This document shows, in pieces, positions 42,155-48,948 of a DNA stretch of 64,000 bases (position 1 is the first letter of the stretch; each line of letters opens with the position of its first letter). The notes below the pieces were generated by a model. The model saw nothing but the letters and a program-made list of their open reading frames with translations, was not told the origin of the DNA and searched no databases. The position numbers were made by a program, and so were the translations under genes. The DNA comes from Stenotrophomonas maltophilia (GTDB lineage Bacteria > Pseudomonadota > Gammaproteobacteria > Xanthomonadales > Xanthomonadaceae). The stretch is from NCBI RefSeq assembly GCF_002799155.1, contig NZ_NERD01000002.1, positions 3,892,501 through 3,956,500 on the forward strand, in the 5' to 3' direction.

Positions 42155-43212
42155 CCACCGACAAAAAGACCCTGGCGGACGTGCAGCCCGGTGGGATGGT
42201 GAGGCTGGGGGATGGCTGGACCGGCTGGGCCACCCAGTACCCGAACAAGATGCCGAAGCTATGCGGTGCACGCGAGATCGCTGAGCTGAATCATTACCCG
42301 GAGGAAGGGCAGCGCCTGATCTTCCTGACGGAGAATCCGGTGCAAGTCGGGGATCTGGTTGATGCAGCGCGCGCCGCTCTCCCGTTTGTGGCCTTCGCAT
42401 ACTCAAAGGGCGTGGCCGGCGCCGAGGAAGCTGGCCGTGCCATCGAGTCCGCCCTCTCCGCCCAGCCCTCCCCGGGTGGTCAGGATGTGCTCTTCATTAT
42501 TGAAGAGCTGGCAGAACTGCGGCGGCTCGTCCCATCGGTCAATCAGAAGCAGGCACTGGACGCAGCTATCGCAGCACTCGCCGCCCGCCAGCCGGTGGGG
42601 GAGCCGGTGGCTTGGTACTACGGTTTCTCTGACACCGGCGAGGCTGGGCCGGTCACATTCGGCGGGAACCCGGGCGCGGAAGCAATCGCGTGGGCAGAGC
42701 GCCACGGTCACACGCTGCACTACCTCTACGCCGCCCCGCCCGCGCAGGCAGTGGAGCTTGCACGCGCCAAAGTCAAGATTGCCGCATTGGAGTTGCAGCT
42801 TGCGACGTATGAAGCGCCCGCGCAGGCCGTGGACTATCAGGCTGCGCTGCTCGCAGAAGAACGCTCCCATAGCGAGACCATCGACCAGCGCGACCGCTGC
42901 GAAGAAGTAGCCGACGAGCTGGCCGCCCGCATCGCAGCCATCACTGGCGTGGATATCGGTGAGCACAGCAGTGCCAACTGCCCTTGGCAGAACGCCATCG
43001 AGGCGGCGGAGGAGTACAAGCCCGCGCAGGCCGTGGACCTGGGCGACTTCAAGGCACTGTATCGAGCCTACGTCCGCCTGCTGGAATCTGGCCGGGATCG
43101 AATCAGGGATCTTGGCGGCACCTGCGATCCGGTCGATGTGATGGAAGCCAACGACGTAGACCTGCAGGCTGCGCGGCGCGTCCTCGACAGCCAGGCGGTG
43201 GGCAATGGGTGA
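42151..43212 (+). CDS. Modular phage protein with repeated linkers
   Basis: 353 residues in three or four modules joined by PAQAVE/PAQAVD linkers. The 16-base linker unit ccgcgcaggcngtgga is found at 42740, 42818 and 43022. Modules include GDGWTGWATQYPNKMPKLCGAREIAEL near the start, a PVAWYYGFSDTGEAGPVTFGG module, and LYRAYVRLLESGRDRIRDLGGTCDPVDVMEAND at the end. Such chimeric early-region proteins are common in phages of this group and evolve by shuffling. Function unknown. Confidence 0.65.
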   Translation: MTTDKKTLADVQPGGMVRLGDGWTGWATQYPNKMPKLCGAREIAELNHYPEEGQRLIFLTENPVQVGDLVDAARAALPFVAFAYSKGVAGAEEAGRAIESALSAQPSPGGQDVLFIIEELAELRRLVPSVNQKQALDAAIAALAARQPVGEPVAWYYGFSDTGEAGPVTFGGNPGAEAIAWAERHGHTLHYLYAAPPAQAVELARAKVKIAALELQLATYEAPAQAVDYQAALLAEERSHSETIDQRDRCEEVADELAARIAAITGVDIGEHSSANCPWQNAIEAAEEYKPAQAVDLGDFKALYRAYVRLLESGRDRIRDLGGTCDPVDVMEANDVDLQAARRVLDSQAVGNG

Positions 43213-43714
43213 CGCTCTCCCGGCCGTTCTGGACCCGTGCTGTGGCAGCCGCATGATGTGGTTCGACCCCAGTGACCAGCGCGCCCTGTTTGGCGACCAG
43301 CGGCACGAAACCATCACGGTGATCGACCGCACCCATCGCGCAGACGGCACGCGCGTCCTGTCCATCCATCCGGACTGCCTGCTGGACTTCCGCGCCCCGC
43401 CCTTCGCGGACGGATCGTTCCCGCTGGTGGTGTTCGATCCGCCGCACCTGGTGCGTGCGGGCAACGGAAGTTGGCTTGCCGTCAAGTACGGGAAGCTCGG
43501 CAACGACTGGCGCGAGGATCTGCGCGCCGGGTTCGCGGAGTGTTTCCGGGTGCTTCGCCCCGAAGGCGTGCTGATCTTCAAATGGTCGGAGGTGCAGGTG
43601 GCCACGCGCGACGTGCTGGCGCTGACCGACGCTCGCCCGCTGTTCGGGCATCCGTCCGGCAAGCGCGCCGGAACCCACTGGATCTGCTTCATGAAGGAGC
43701 CCGCCCATGGCTGA
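43205..43714 (+). CDS. SAM-dependent DNA methyltransferase-like protein
   Basis: 169 residues. DPCCGSRMMWFDPSD (residues 10-24) is the SAM-binding motif and VFDPPHL (77-82) is motif IV (DPPY-like), which together suggest an amino-group methyltransferase acting on DNA. CFRVLRPEGVLIFKWSEVQV is typical of the class I fold. It might modify phage DNA against host restriction. The stop originally overlapped the start of the 243-residue gene now at 44029. Confidence 0.8.
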   Translation: MGDALPAVLDPCCGSRMMWFDPSDQRALFGDQRHETITVIDRTHRADGTRVLSIHPDCLLDFRAPPFADGSFPLVVFDPPHLVRAGNGSWLAVKYGKLGNDWREDLRAGFAECFRVLRPEGVLIFKWSEVQVATRDVLALTDARPLFGHPSGKRAGTHWICFMKEPAHG

Positions 43715-43725
43715 CCAGCTGCTCA
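43707..43725 (+). repeat. 19-bp direct repeat, left copy
   Basis: ATGGCTGACCAGCTGCTCA is identical to 44029-44047. The left copy overlaps the end of the methyltransferase gene, exactly as an original gene start would; the right copy is the start of the present downstream gene. The 322-bp unit between repeat starts contains the minus-strand moron 43728-43955. Confidence 0.88.
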
Positions 43726-43727
43726 TC

Positions 43728-43955
43728 TCAACACCAATCTCTCCCCATCAGCTCGCAAAGCAGCGCTTCAACTTTGTTTCGCGCGTCTTCGCGGGAAGTC
43801 ACCGGAATGTCCAGGCCAATCTGACTCGGTCCGTAGATCACTTGGAAGCCAGTAAGCGAGCCTTTTCCGGGGCCATCCAACGCAACTCGAACGGTTACAT
43901 CACGCGCTCTGACCTTGAAGTTCCAATTCTCGTACCAGCGGATTTCTTCTGCCAT
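43728..43955 (-). CDS. Minus-strand moron inserted in the rightward block
   Basis: 75 residues: MAEEIRWYENWNFKVRARDVTVRVALDGPGKGSLTGFQVIYG, then GLDIPVTSREDARNKVEALLCELMGRD. AAGGGG lies upstream of the ATG at 43955. It is on the opposite strand to all neighbours and is bracketed by the 19-bp repeats. No family recognised; its codon use is less GC-rich than the flanking genes. Confidence 0.68.
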   Translation of the reverse strand: MAEEIRWYENWNFKVRARDVTVRVALDGPGKGSLTGFQVIYGPSQIGLDIPVTSREDARNKVEALLCELMGRDWC

Positions 43956-44028
43956 GCACTACCCCTTCAACAAAACCTCTCATTCCTGAGCATACACAAG
44001 GCACCCACTACTCCCAATGGCCTCAACA

Positions 44029-44047
44029 ATGGCTGACCAGCTGCTCA
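44029..44047 (+). repeat. 19-bp direct repeat, right copy
   Basis: ATGGCTGACCAGCTGCTCA is identical to 43707-43725, as described there. It carries the start codon of the 243-residue gene. Confidence 0.88.
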
Positions 44048-44760
44048 CCGCTGCACCAGGGAAAGGCAAAGGCGTCATCGATCAAGACCTAGCGTTCAAG
44101 ATCGCCGACGGCATCGTTTCTCGGAGGCTGGCCAAGGGATGGTCGCGTCAAACCATCCTATCCAGCATCGAGGGAGGTCCGTCGCCATGCGGGCGTGCGT
44201 TCTATCTGATGCGCGGTGGCGTCATCGTGGTCGCCCTCTTCCCGATGACGCAGCTGAGCGATATGAACGGTCGTGGGTACTGGTACTCAATCCGCGACCT
44301 GTTCCCGCCGCTTCCATATCGCACCCATGCAGATACTGAAGATCTGCAGCCGTTCAAGGTCGGTGACAAGGTCTGGGCTTGGTACAAGGACGAGCCCAGG
44401 GCTGATTATGGCCAACCCGATCAGCCGGGCGACGACATAAACTGGAGTCGGTGCTTTCCGCTGTTCACCGTCAAGAGCGTGACGGGTCCACACCTCGAAC
44501 CGGCAAAGTTCGCCGGTCGATCGCACTACCAAGTGCAGCTCAGGTATCGCGAAGGGCCGCCCGCCACCCACTACGACGCGGGCTACCACGACGTTTGCCC
44601 GATCAAGGGGCGCCCCTGGCAGATGCGCGGAGACGGCGACTACCTTCAGTTGGTGCACCGTGCACCGCCTGCGGCAAAGCCACGCCGTGCTGCTGCGGTG
44701 CCACCGCCCACCCACACCCTGCCGCCGCCGTTGCCGGCCCAACTGGACCTGTTCGCATGA
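44029..44760 (+). CDS. Unknown protein of the rightward block
   Basis: 243 residues from ATG 44029 (MADQLLTAAPGKGKGVIDQDLAFKIADGIVSRRLAKGWSRQ). The ATG at 44017 is in frame but is less likely, because the copy at 43707 begins MADQLL. The middle contains FKVGDKVWAWYKDEPRADYGQPDQPGDD, and the C terminus is proline-rich (PTHTLPPPLPAQLDLF), ending in a QLDLF-type motif that resembles a beta-clamp-binding peptide. Function unknown. Confidence 0.62.
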   Translation: MADQLLTAAPGKGKGVIDQDLAFKIADGIVSRRLAKGWSRQTILSSIEGGPSPCGRAFYLMRGGVIVVALFPMTQLSDMNGRGYWYSIRDLFPPLPYRTHADTEDLQPFKVGDKVWAWYKDEPRADYGQPDQPGDDINWSRCFPLFTVKSVTGPHLEPAKFAGRSHYQVQLRYREGPPATHYDAGYHDVCPIKGRPWQMRGDGDYLQLVHRAPPAAKPRRAAAVPPPTHTLPPPLPAQLDLFA

Positions 44761-44765
44761 CCGCT

Positions 44766-45248
44766 CTAGCGCTTCCGCTCCGCCTCAAGCTCGCCCAGCA
44801 CGGCCGCCAGGCCGCGATTGCTGGCAATAGCTCGATCATGCCGGGTCTCCCCGGGCTTTCCCGCATTGAGCCATTCCTTCGCTCGCGTCCGAAGCACCAG
44901 GTTTGCCGCTTCCAGAACGACCTGGTGGCGAGCATTCCTATGCCCATTCGCGAGCCGAGGGCCGAACACAGTCAGCAGCGTCGCGCCCGGCTCCAGAAGC
45001 TGTTGCGCGGCGTCGCCCTCCAGGTGCTCACCGTGGTGAACCTGCCTGGCCAGCGCATCCAAAAGGTCGGCCAGCGATCGGTCAGCGCCAGGAGCCATGG
45101 CCGCACGGATCTGCTGCCGCTGCCAATGCGTCGTCGGCCTCTTGGCCAATACCAAGTCCTGAACGTCAGCGCTTTGTCGCAGAGCGCCCGCCTCAGCCTT
45201 GGCGCGGAGCCACAACTCCGCATGCGTCGAATTCGCATATTGACTCAT
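44766..45248 (-). CDS. Second minus-strand gene in the rightward block
   Basis: 160 residues from ATG 45248 (MSQYANSTHAELWLRAKAEAGALRQSADVQDL) with GGGG upstream. It is helical throughout: RSLADLLDALARQVHHGEHLEGDAAQQLL, then GHRNARHQVVLEAANLVLRTRAKEWL. It faces both neighbours and is therefore probably independent. No family recognised. Confidence 0.62.
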   Translation of the reverse strand: MSQYANSTHAELWLRAKAEAGALRQSADVQDLVLAKRPTTHWQRQQIRAAMAPGADRSLADLLDALARQVHHGEHLEGDAAQQLLEPGATLLTVFGPRLANGHRNARHQVVLEAANLVLRTRAKEWLNAGKPGETRHDRAIASNRGLAAVLGELEAERKR

Positions 45249-45299
45249 GCACCCCAGTGTAGCGCTAGCCATTCCCCTCGTTTCCAACGGAGCTGACAC

Positions 45300-45608
45300 A
45301 TGACCCAGGAACATATCAGCCACCCGGAAGGGTTGCCGAACTGCGCCGCCGGACACCGCGTGCGCCACATCCACGACAAGCGCTGCGCCTCCGCCGGCGG
45401 TGGCCACCTGGTCGAATGCGCCTGCAGGTCGACCAGCAAGCATGCCGATCCCGACAAGGCCATCGCAGCGTGGCGACGGCTCAACCGTCCCGAGCGCAGC
45501 GCGCGGCCGGCCGCAGTGGCTGCGACGGCCAACAACGTCCTGCAGTTCCAGTTGGGGCTGACCTCAAGAACTCCGAAACACGCTTCCGGGAGCAACAATG
45601 TCCGCTGA
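45300..45608 (+). CDS. Small cysteine/histidine-containing protein
   Basis: 102 residues: MTQEHISHPEGLPNCAAGHRVRHIHDKRCASAGGGHLVECACRST, suggesting a zinc finger (C and H spacing CAAGH...HIHDKRC...CAC). It then has DPDKAIAAWRRLNR, a pattern of phage Lar-like (restriction alleviation) proteins, and ends in a low-complexity tail. The similarity to Lar is tentative. Confidence 0.62.
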   Translation: MTQEHISHPEGLPNCAAGHRVRHIHDKRCASAGGGHLVECACRSTSKHADPDKAIAAWRRLNRPERSARPAAVAATANNVLQFQLGLTSRTPKHASGSNNVR

Positions 45609-45828
45609 AAACATCGATCCCATTCTGAAAATGCCCGTCGTTGTGAAGATCACTGCTCTTTCCGAATCCTCGATCCGCCGCGGCATGCGCAATGGCACGT
45701 TCCCCGCCTGCAAACGACTGGGGCCGCGTGCCATCGGCTGGCCGGAATCAGTGATCAGGACTTGGGTTGCCGGGACTGACGCTGCTTCTGCTTCGCCAGG
45801 TGATCAGCCCACCGGTCCATCATCTTGA
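45598..45828 (+). CDS. AlpA-family excisionase/regulator
   Basis: 76 residues. KMPVVVKITALSESSIRRGMRNGTFPACKRLGPRAIGWPESVIRTWVAG is the AlpA-type winged HTH (cf. CP4-57 AlpA). These proteins bind the att region to bring about excision and control of the integrase. The gene is the last of the rightward block and overlaps the 3' end of the convergent integrase by 74 bp, which links excision to induction. Confidence 0.85.
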   Translation: MSAENIDPILKMPVVVKITALSESSIRRGMRNGTFPACKRLGPRAIGWPESVIRTWVAGTDAASASPGDQPTGPSS

Positions 45829-46954
45829 TCCTATCGGCCAGAAACTCGGCGTGGTTGTAGGCCGCGCCGGTCTTGTTCGTCTTGGCGTGCGCCAGCTGCA
45901 TGTCTACCACGGCCGACGGGTATCCGGCCTCGTGAAGCCAGGTCGATGCGGTCGCGCGGAAGTCGTGGCCAGAGATCTCATCCATACCGAGGTACTTCAG
46001 GCCCATGTTCACCGCCTCGCGTGACATGGATTTCTTCGGATCCCGCTGATTGGGGAACAGATAGGTTCCGGCGCCGGTGATGCCTTGCAGTTCACAGAGG
46101 AGCGCGACAGCGCGCGGGGCCAGCGGCACCCAGTGCTTACGGCGCTTCTTCATCTCACCGGCGTCGATCTTCAACAGCGGCGGATCAGCTTCCCAGTCAA
46201 TGTTCACCCACTTGGCGGTCCGCAGCTCCTTGGTGCGGACGAAGGTGAGCGCCAGTAGCTCAATCGCAATGGCCGTCTCACGATTCCCGGGGTACGTCTC
46301 CAGGCCAGCGAGCAGCTTGCCCATTGTCGCGGCGGAGTGCGCCACAGCGTGCGTCACGGGCGGCTTCTTGATCGCGCGGCGTACGGGGTGTGTTGGGTCC
46401 GCGTCGGCGCGCAGGTTGACGATCGCATGCTCGAACACCGACGACAGCGTCTGCCGGGTGACGATGGCCACGTGGGGACCGGCCTTCTCGGCCTTGCGTA
46501 GAAGCTTCAGCACATCAGCAGGCGTCACCTCACGGATCGGCCACTTCCCAATCTCTGGCAGGATCCGCTGGTCGAGGTAGCGCCTTGCCCGATCTCGATG
46601 CGAGGCCGACCAACCCTTCTCCGCGCTTGCATACCAGTCCTCAGCGTTCTCCGCGACAGTGTTAAGAGCGCTCTCTTCGCTGCGGGCCTTGGCGATCTTC
46701 CGTTGCAGCACTGGATCTTGCCCAAGCTTCACCTGCGACTTGGCCTGGCGCATCGCAGCGCGCGCATCCGCCAAGCTCACGTCCTGCAGGCTGCCGATGG
46801 CCAGCAGCCGCTGCTTGGAATCGAGGCGATAGGCGTACCGCCACAGCTTCGATCCGTTGGGCCGGATTTCGAGGAACAGCCCACCACCATCGCTCAGTCG
46901 ATAGGGCTTCTCTGCCGGCTTTGCGCCGCGAATCTTGAAGTCTGTAAGAGCCAT
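45755..46954 (-). CDS. P4-type tyrosine integrase
   Basis: 399 residues from ATG 46954 (MALTDFKIRGAKPAEKPYRLSDGGGLFLEI). The N-terminal arm-binding domain is typical of P4-like integrases (DUF4102). The catalytic residues fit R240 (FVRTKEL), H330 and R333 (GHDFRATAS), H356 (LAHAKTN) and Y366 (GAAYNHAE). It catalyses insertion at the xthA core. Upstream lie arm sites and then the displaced xthA promoter region, which points into it. Confidence 0.95.
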   Translation of the reverse strand: MALTDFKIRGAKPAEKPYRLSDGGGLFLEIRPNGSKLWRYAYRLDSKQRLLAIGSLQDVSLADARAAMRQAKSQVKLGQDPVLQRKIAKARSEESALNTVAENAEDWYASAEKGWSASHRDRARRYLDQRILPEIGKWPIREVTPADVLKLLRKAEKAGPHVAIVTRQTLSSVFEHAIVNLRADADPTHPVRRAIKKPPVTHAVAHSAATMGKLLAGLETYPGNRETAIAIELLALTFVRTKELRTAKWVNIDWEADPPLLKIDAGEMKKRRKHWVPLAPRAVALLCELQGITGAGTYLFPNQRDPKKSMSREAVNMGLKYLGMDEISGHDFRATASTWLHEAGYPSAVVDMQLAHAKTNKTGAAYNHAEFLADRIKMMDRWADHLAKQKQRQSRQPKS

Positions 46955-46993
46955 CGAACGTCGTCCGTCCCTGTACGCATTGTGGGCCAGATG

Positions 46994-47013
46994 ATACCAA
47001 CATCCGTACCAAC
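46994..47013. promoter_or_regulatory. Right integrase arm-type sites
   Basis: ATACCAAC (46994-47001) and GTACCAAC (47006-47013) match the left arm repeats at 5633-5675 in the same orientation. They lie just upstream of the integrase start, so they may also regulate it. Confidence 0.62.
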
Positions 47014-47092
47014 AATTTCGTGCGCTCTTATGACGGCTCGTGATCCCTTCTGAATGCAAAATTCAGCCGTTATGGCTGAAAACAAGGCACTT

Positions 47093-47161
47093 TCAGCAAC
47101 TCGATGACAGCTTGTGATTTCTCATGATTGCCGTGACCCCATTCAAACTGATGATGCGCAT
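47093..47161 (-). pseudogene. xthA: Detached native 5' end of xthA
   Basis: ATG at 47161 followed by CGC ATC ATC AGT TT is the native start of xthA up to the core. After the core the frame runs into phage sequence (G AAT GGG GTC ACG) and stops at 47093, giving a 22-residue peptide MRIISLNGVTAIMRNHKLSSSC. The upstream region at 47162-47220 therefore holds the original xthA promoter. Confidence 0.8.
47145..47158. repeat. attR core
   Basis: AAACTGATGATGCG is identical to 5563-5576. To its right lies the original upstream region of xthA and then pyrE; to its left is phage DNA with the integrase arm sites. Confidence 0.85.
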
Positions 47162-47322
47162 GCGGGGACCTGCGGCGGGAAACCGGGCAAGCATACCGGT
47201 TGCCCGCAGCGCTGCGCAGTCCGCAGGGCCGGGCCTGGACAGCCTTCACAAGGGCCCGGACGAGCGCGAAACGCCCAGCTGGATTAGGATTTGTGCTCCA
47301 AATGAAGATGAATCGAGTTTTG

Positions 47323-47982
47323 ATGAGCGACCACCGCCACCGTTTCCTGCAGCTGGCCCTGACCGCCGACGCCCTGCGCTTCGGCCAGTTCACCCTCAAG
47401 TCCGGCCGGCTGAGCCCCTATTTCTTCAACGCCGGTCGTTTCGACTCCGGTTCGCTGCTGTCGCAGCTCGGCGCCTGCTATGCCGATGCCATCGACGCCA
47501 CCGGGATCAAGTACGACGTGGTGTTCGGCCCGGCCTACAAGGGCATTCCGCTGGCCACCGCGATGGCCTGCGAGCTGGCCCAGCGTGGCCGCGACCTGCC
47601 GCTGTCGTTCAACCGCAAGGAAGCCAAGGACCATGGCGAAGGCGGCAAGCTGATCGGCGCCGACATGAATGGCAAGCGCGTGCTGATCGTCGATGACGTG
47701 ATCACCGCCGGTACCGCGATCCGCGAAGCGCTGGACATCATCCGCACTGCCGGCGGCACCCCGGCCGGCATCGTGGTGGCACTGGACCGCCAGGAGATCG
47801 CCTCGGAAACCGACCGCCGTTCGGCGGCGCAGTCGGTGGCCGAAGAGGCCGGCATTCCGGTGATCGCCGTGGCATCGCTGGCCGATCTGCTTGATTTCGC
47901 CTCCGGCAACCCGGAACTTGTGGGCTACCGACAGCCGCTGGAAGCCTACCGGGCCCAGTACGGCGTTCGTTCGATCCGCTGA
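47323..47982 (+). CDS. pyrE: Orotate phosphoribosyltransferase
   Basis: Transfers phosphoribosyl from PRPP to orotate in UMP synthesis. 219 residues from ATG 47323 (MSDHRHRFLQLALTADALRFG). SGRLSPYFFNAGRFDSG, GPAYKGIPLATAMACEL, FNRKEAKDHGEGG and the PRPP loop VLIVDDVITAGTAIREAL are all present. Natively it is divergent from xthA, now across the right prophage end. An ATG at 47302 is in frame but less likely. Confidence 0.95.
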   Translation: MSDHRHRFLQLALTADALRFGQFTLKSGRLSPYFFNAGRFDSGSLLSQLGACYADAIDATGIKYDVVFGPAYKGIPLATAMACELAQRGRDLPLSFNRKEAKDHGEGGKLIGADMNGKRVLIVDDVITAGTAIREALDIIRTAGGTPAGIVVALDRQEIASETDRRSAAQSVAEEAGIPVIAVASLADLLDFASGNPELVGYRQPLEAYRAQYGVRSIR

Positions 47983-48000
47983 CCGACCAGGGGAAAGGTC

Positions 48001-48663
48001 ATGTCCCGAGTTCCTGCTGTTCTCTTTGCCGGCCTGCTGCTGGCCGTGCCGTTCACGCTGCCGGCGCAGTCGCGCGACGGCGGCAGGGTGGAAAAGAAGC
48101 TGTACTGCTGGAACGAGGGCAAGGAGCGGATCTGCAGTGATTCGCTGCCGGCCGATGCGGTCAATCACGCCCGCGAGGAGTTCAATGCGAAAAGCGGCCT
48201 GCGCAATGCGCAGGTCCAGCGCGCGTTGACCGACGAAGAGCGCGCCGCGGCCAGCACCGTGGCACAGCAGCAGCAGCTGGACCTGATGGCCGAGCAGACC
48301 CGCCAGCGCACCGAGCAGGCGATGCTGTCCACCTATGGCAGCGAGGACGACCTGCGCCGGGTGTTCGCCGAACGCCAGGAAGTGCTGGACAACAACCTCA
48401 AGACCGCCGAGTACAACGTCACCAGCCTGCGCGAATCGCTGGTGGCGCTGCTTTCAGCCGCCGGTGACCGTGAACTGGCCGGTGCCAAGGTGGCCGACAA
48501 GCAGGCCGAGGCGATCCGCCAGCGGCACGTGCAGCTGCAGTCGCAACAGCGCCTGCAGGCCGGATTCCTGCAGCAGCAGCAGGCGCTGAGGGCGGAAATC
48601 GAAAGCAGCCTGCAGCGTTATCGCGAACTGAAGGGGCTGGTGCCGGCGAGCCAGGTTCCTTGA
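48001..48663 (+). CDS. Secreted coiled-coil protein with DUF4124-like start
   Basis: 220 residues. An N-terminal signal peptide (VPAVLFAGLLLAVPFTLPAQS) is followed by KLYCWNEGKERICSDSLPADAVNHA, a DUF4124-like pattern with two cysteines. The rest is coiled coil (about residues 75-215), rich in Gln (RLQAGFLQQQQALRAEI). It is probably periplasmic and is common next to pyrE in Xanthomonadaceae. Role unknown. Confidence 0.78.
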   Translation: MSRVPAVLFAGLLLAVPFTLPAQSRDGGRVEKKLYCWNEGKERICSDSLPADAVNHAREEFNAKSGLRNAQVQRALTDEERAAASTVAQQQQLDLMAEQTRQRTEQAMLSTYGSEDDLRRVFAERQEVLDNNLKTAEYNVTSLRESLVALLSAAGDRELAGAKVADKQAEAIRQRHVQLQSQQRLQAGFLQQQQALRAEIESSLQRYRELKGLVPASQVP

Positions 48664-48674
48664 TTCCCCGTTGC

Positions 48675-48700
48675 AGAGCCGGGCCCATGCCCGGCTCTAC
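48675..48700. repeat. SMAG-like hairpin
   Basis: AGAGCCGGGC-CCAT-GCCCGGCTCT is followed by AC, giving terminal GTAG on the minus strand. It lies between the DUF4124-like gene and kdpF and can act as a terminator. The rest of the gap up to 48843 should hold the kdp promoter; I see no certain boxes. Confidence 0.75.
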
Positions 48701-48843
48701 GGAAGGCGGGCCTGGTTACGGCTTGGCCCACGGAATTTATGCACTCTTTACGCGTCGGCCCGGTCCGGCGCGTAGTGCGTTTATGGGGGGCAGGATGACG
48801 ATGACGGCCTGAGGTGGAGGGGTTCCACCAGGACGCTATTGCA

Positions 48844-48936
48844 ATGTCCCCCTGGCTGTCGTTGTTGTGTGGCGTGCTGGTGCTGGTCGCCGCCGCCTAT
48901 CTTCTTTATGTCGTGCTGCGGCCCGAGTCGTTCTGA
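48844..48936 (+). CDS. kdpF: KdpF small subunit
   Basis: 30 residues: MSPWLSLLCGVLVLVAAAYLLYVVLRPESF, one membrane helix. KdpF stabilises the KdpABC complex in the inner membrane. The size, sequence pattern and position just before kdpA are all as expected. It starts the kdpFABCDE operon. Confidence 0.9.
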   Translation: MSPWLSLLCGVLVLVAAAYLLYVVLRPESF

Positions 48937-48948
48937 GCGGAGCCGGCC

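Larger units (their letters stand above)
5563..47158. mobile_element. Complete lambda/HK97-like siphophage prophage
   Basis: The element is bounded by 14-bp direct repeats (5563-5576 and 47145-47158), with a P4-type integrase at the right end and integrase arm-type repeats at both ends. It carries packaging, HK97-fold head, long non-contractile tail, lysis, Q-like antitermination, replication, immunity and excision modules without obvious broken structural genes. Its length is about 41.58 kb counting one core copy. The tape measure of about 1538 residues predicts a tail of roughly 230 nm by the usual 0.15 nm per residue. Confidence 0.93.
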
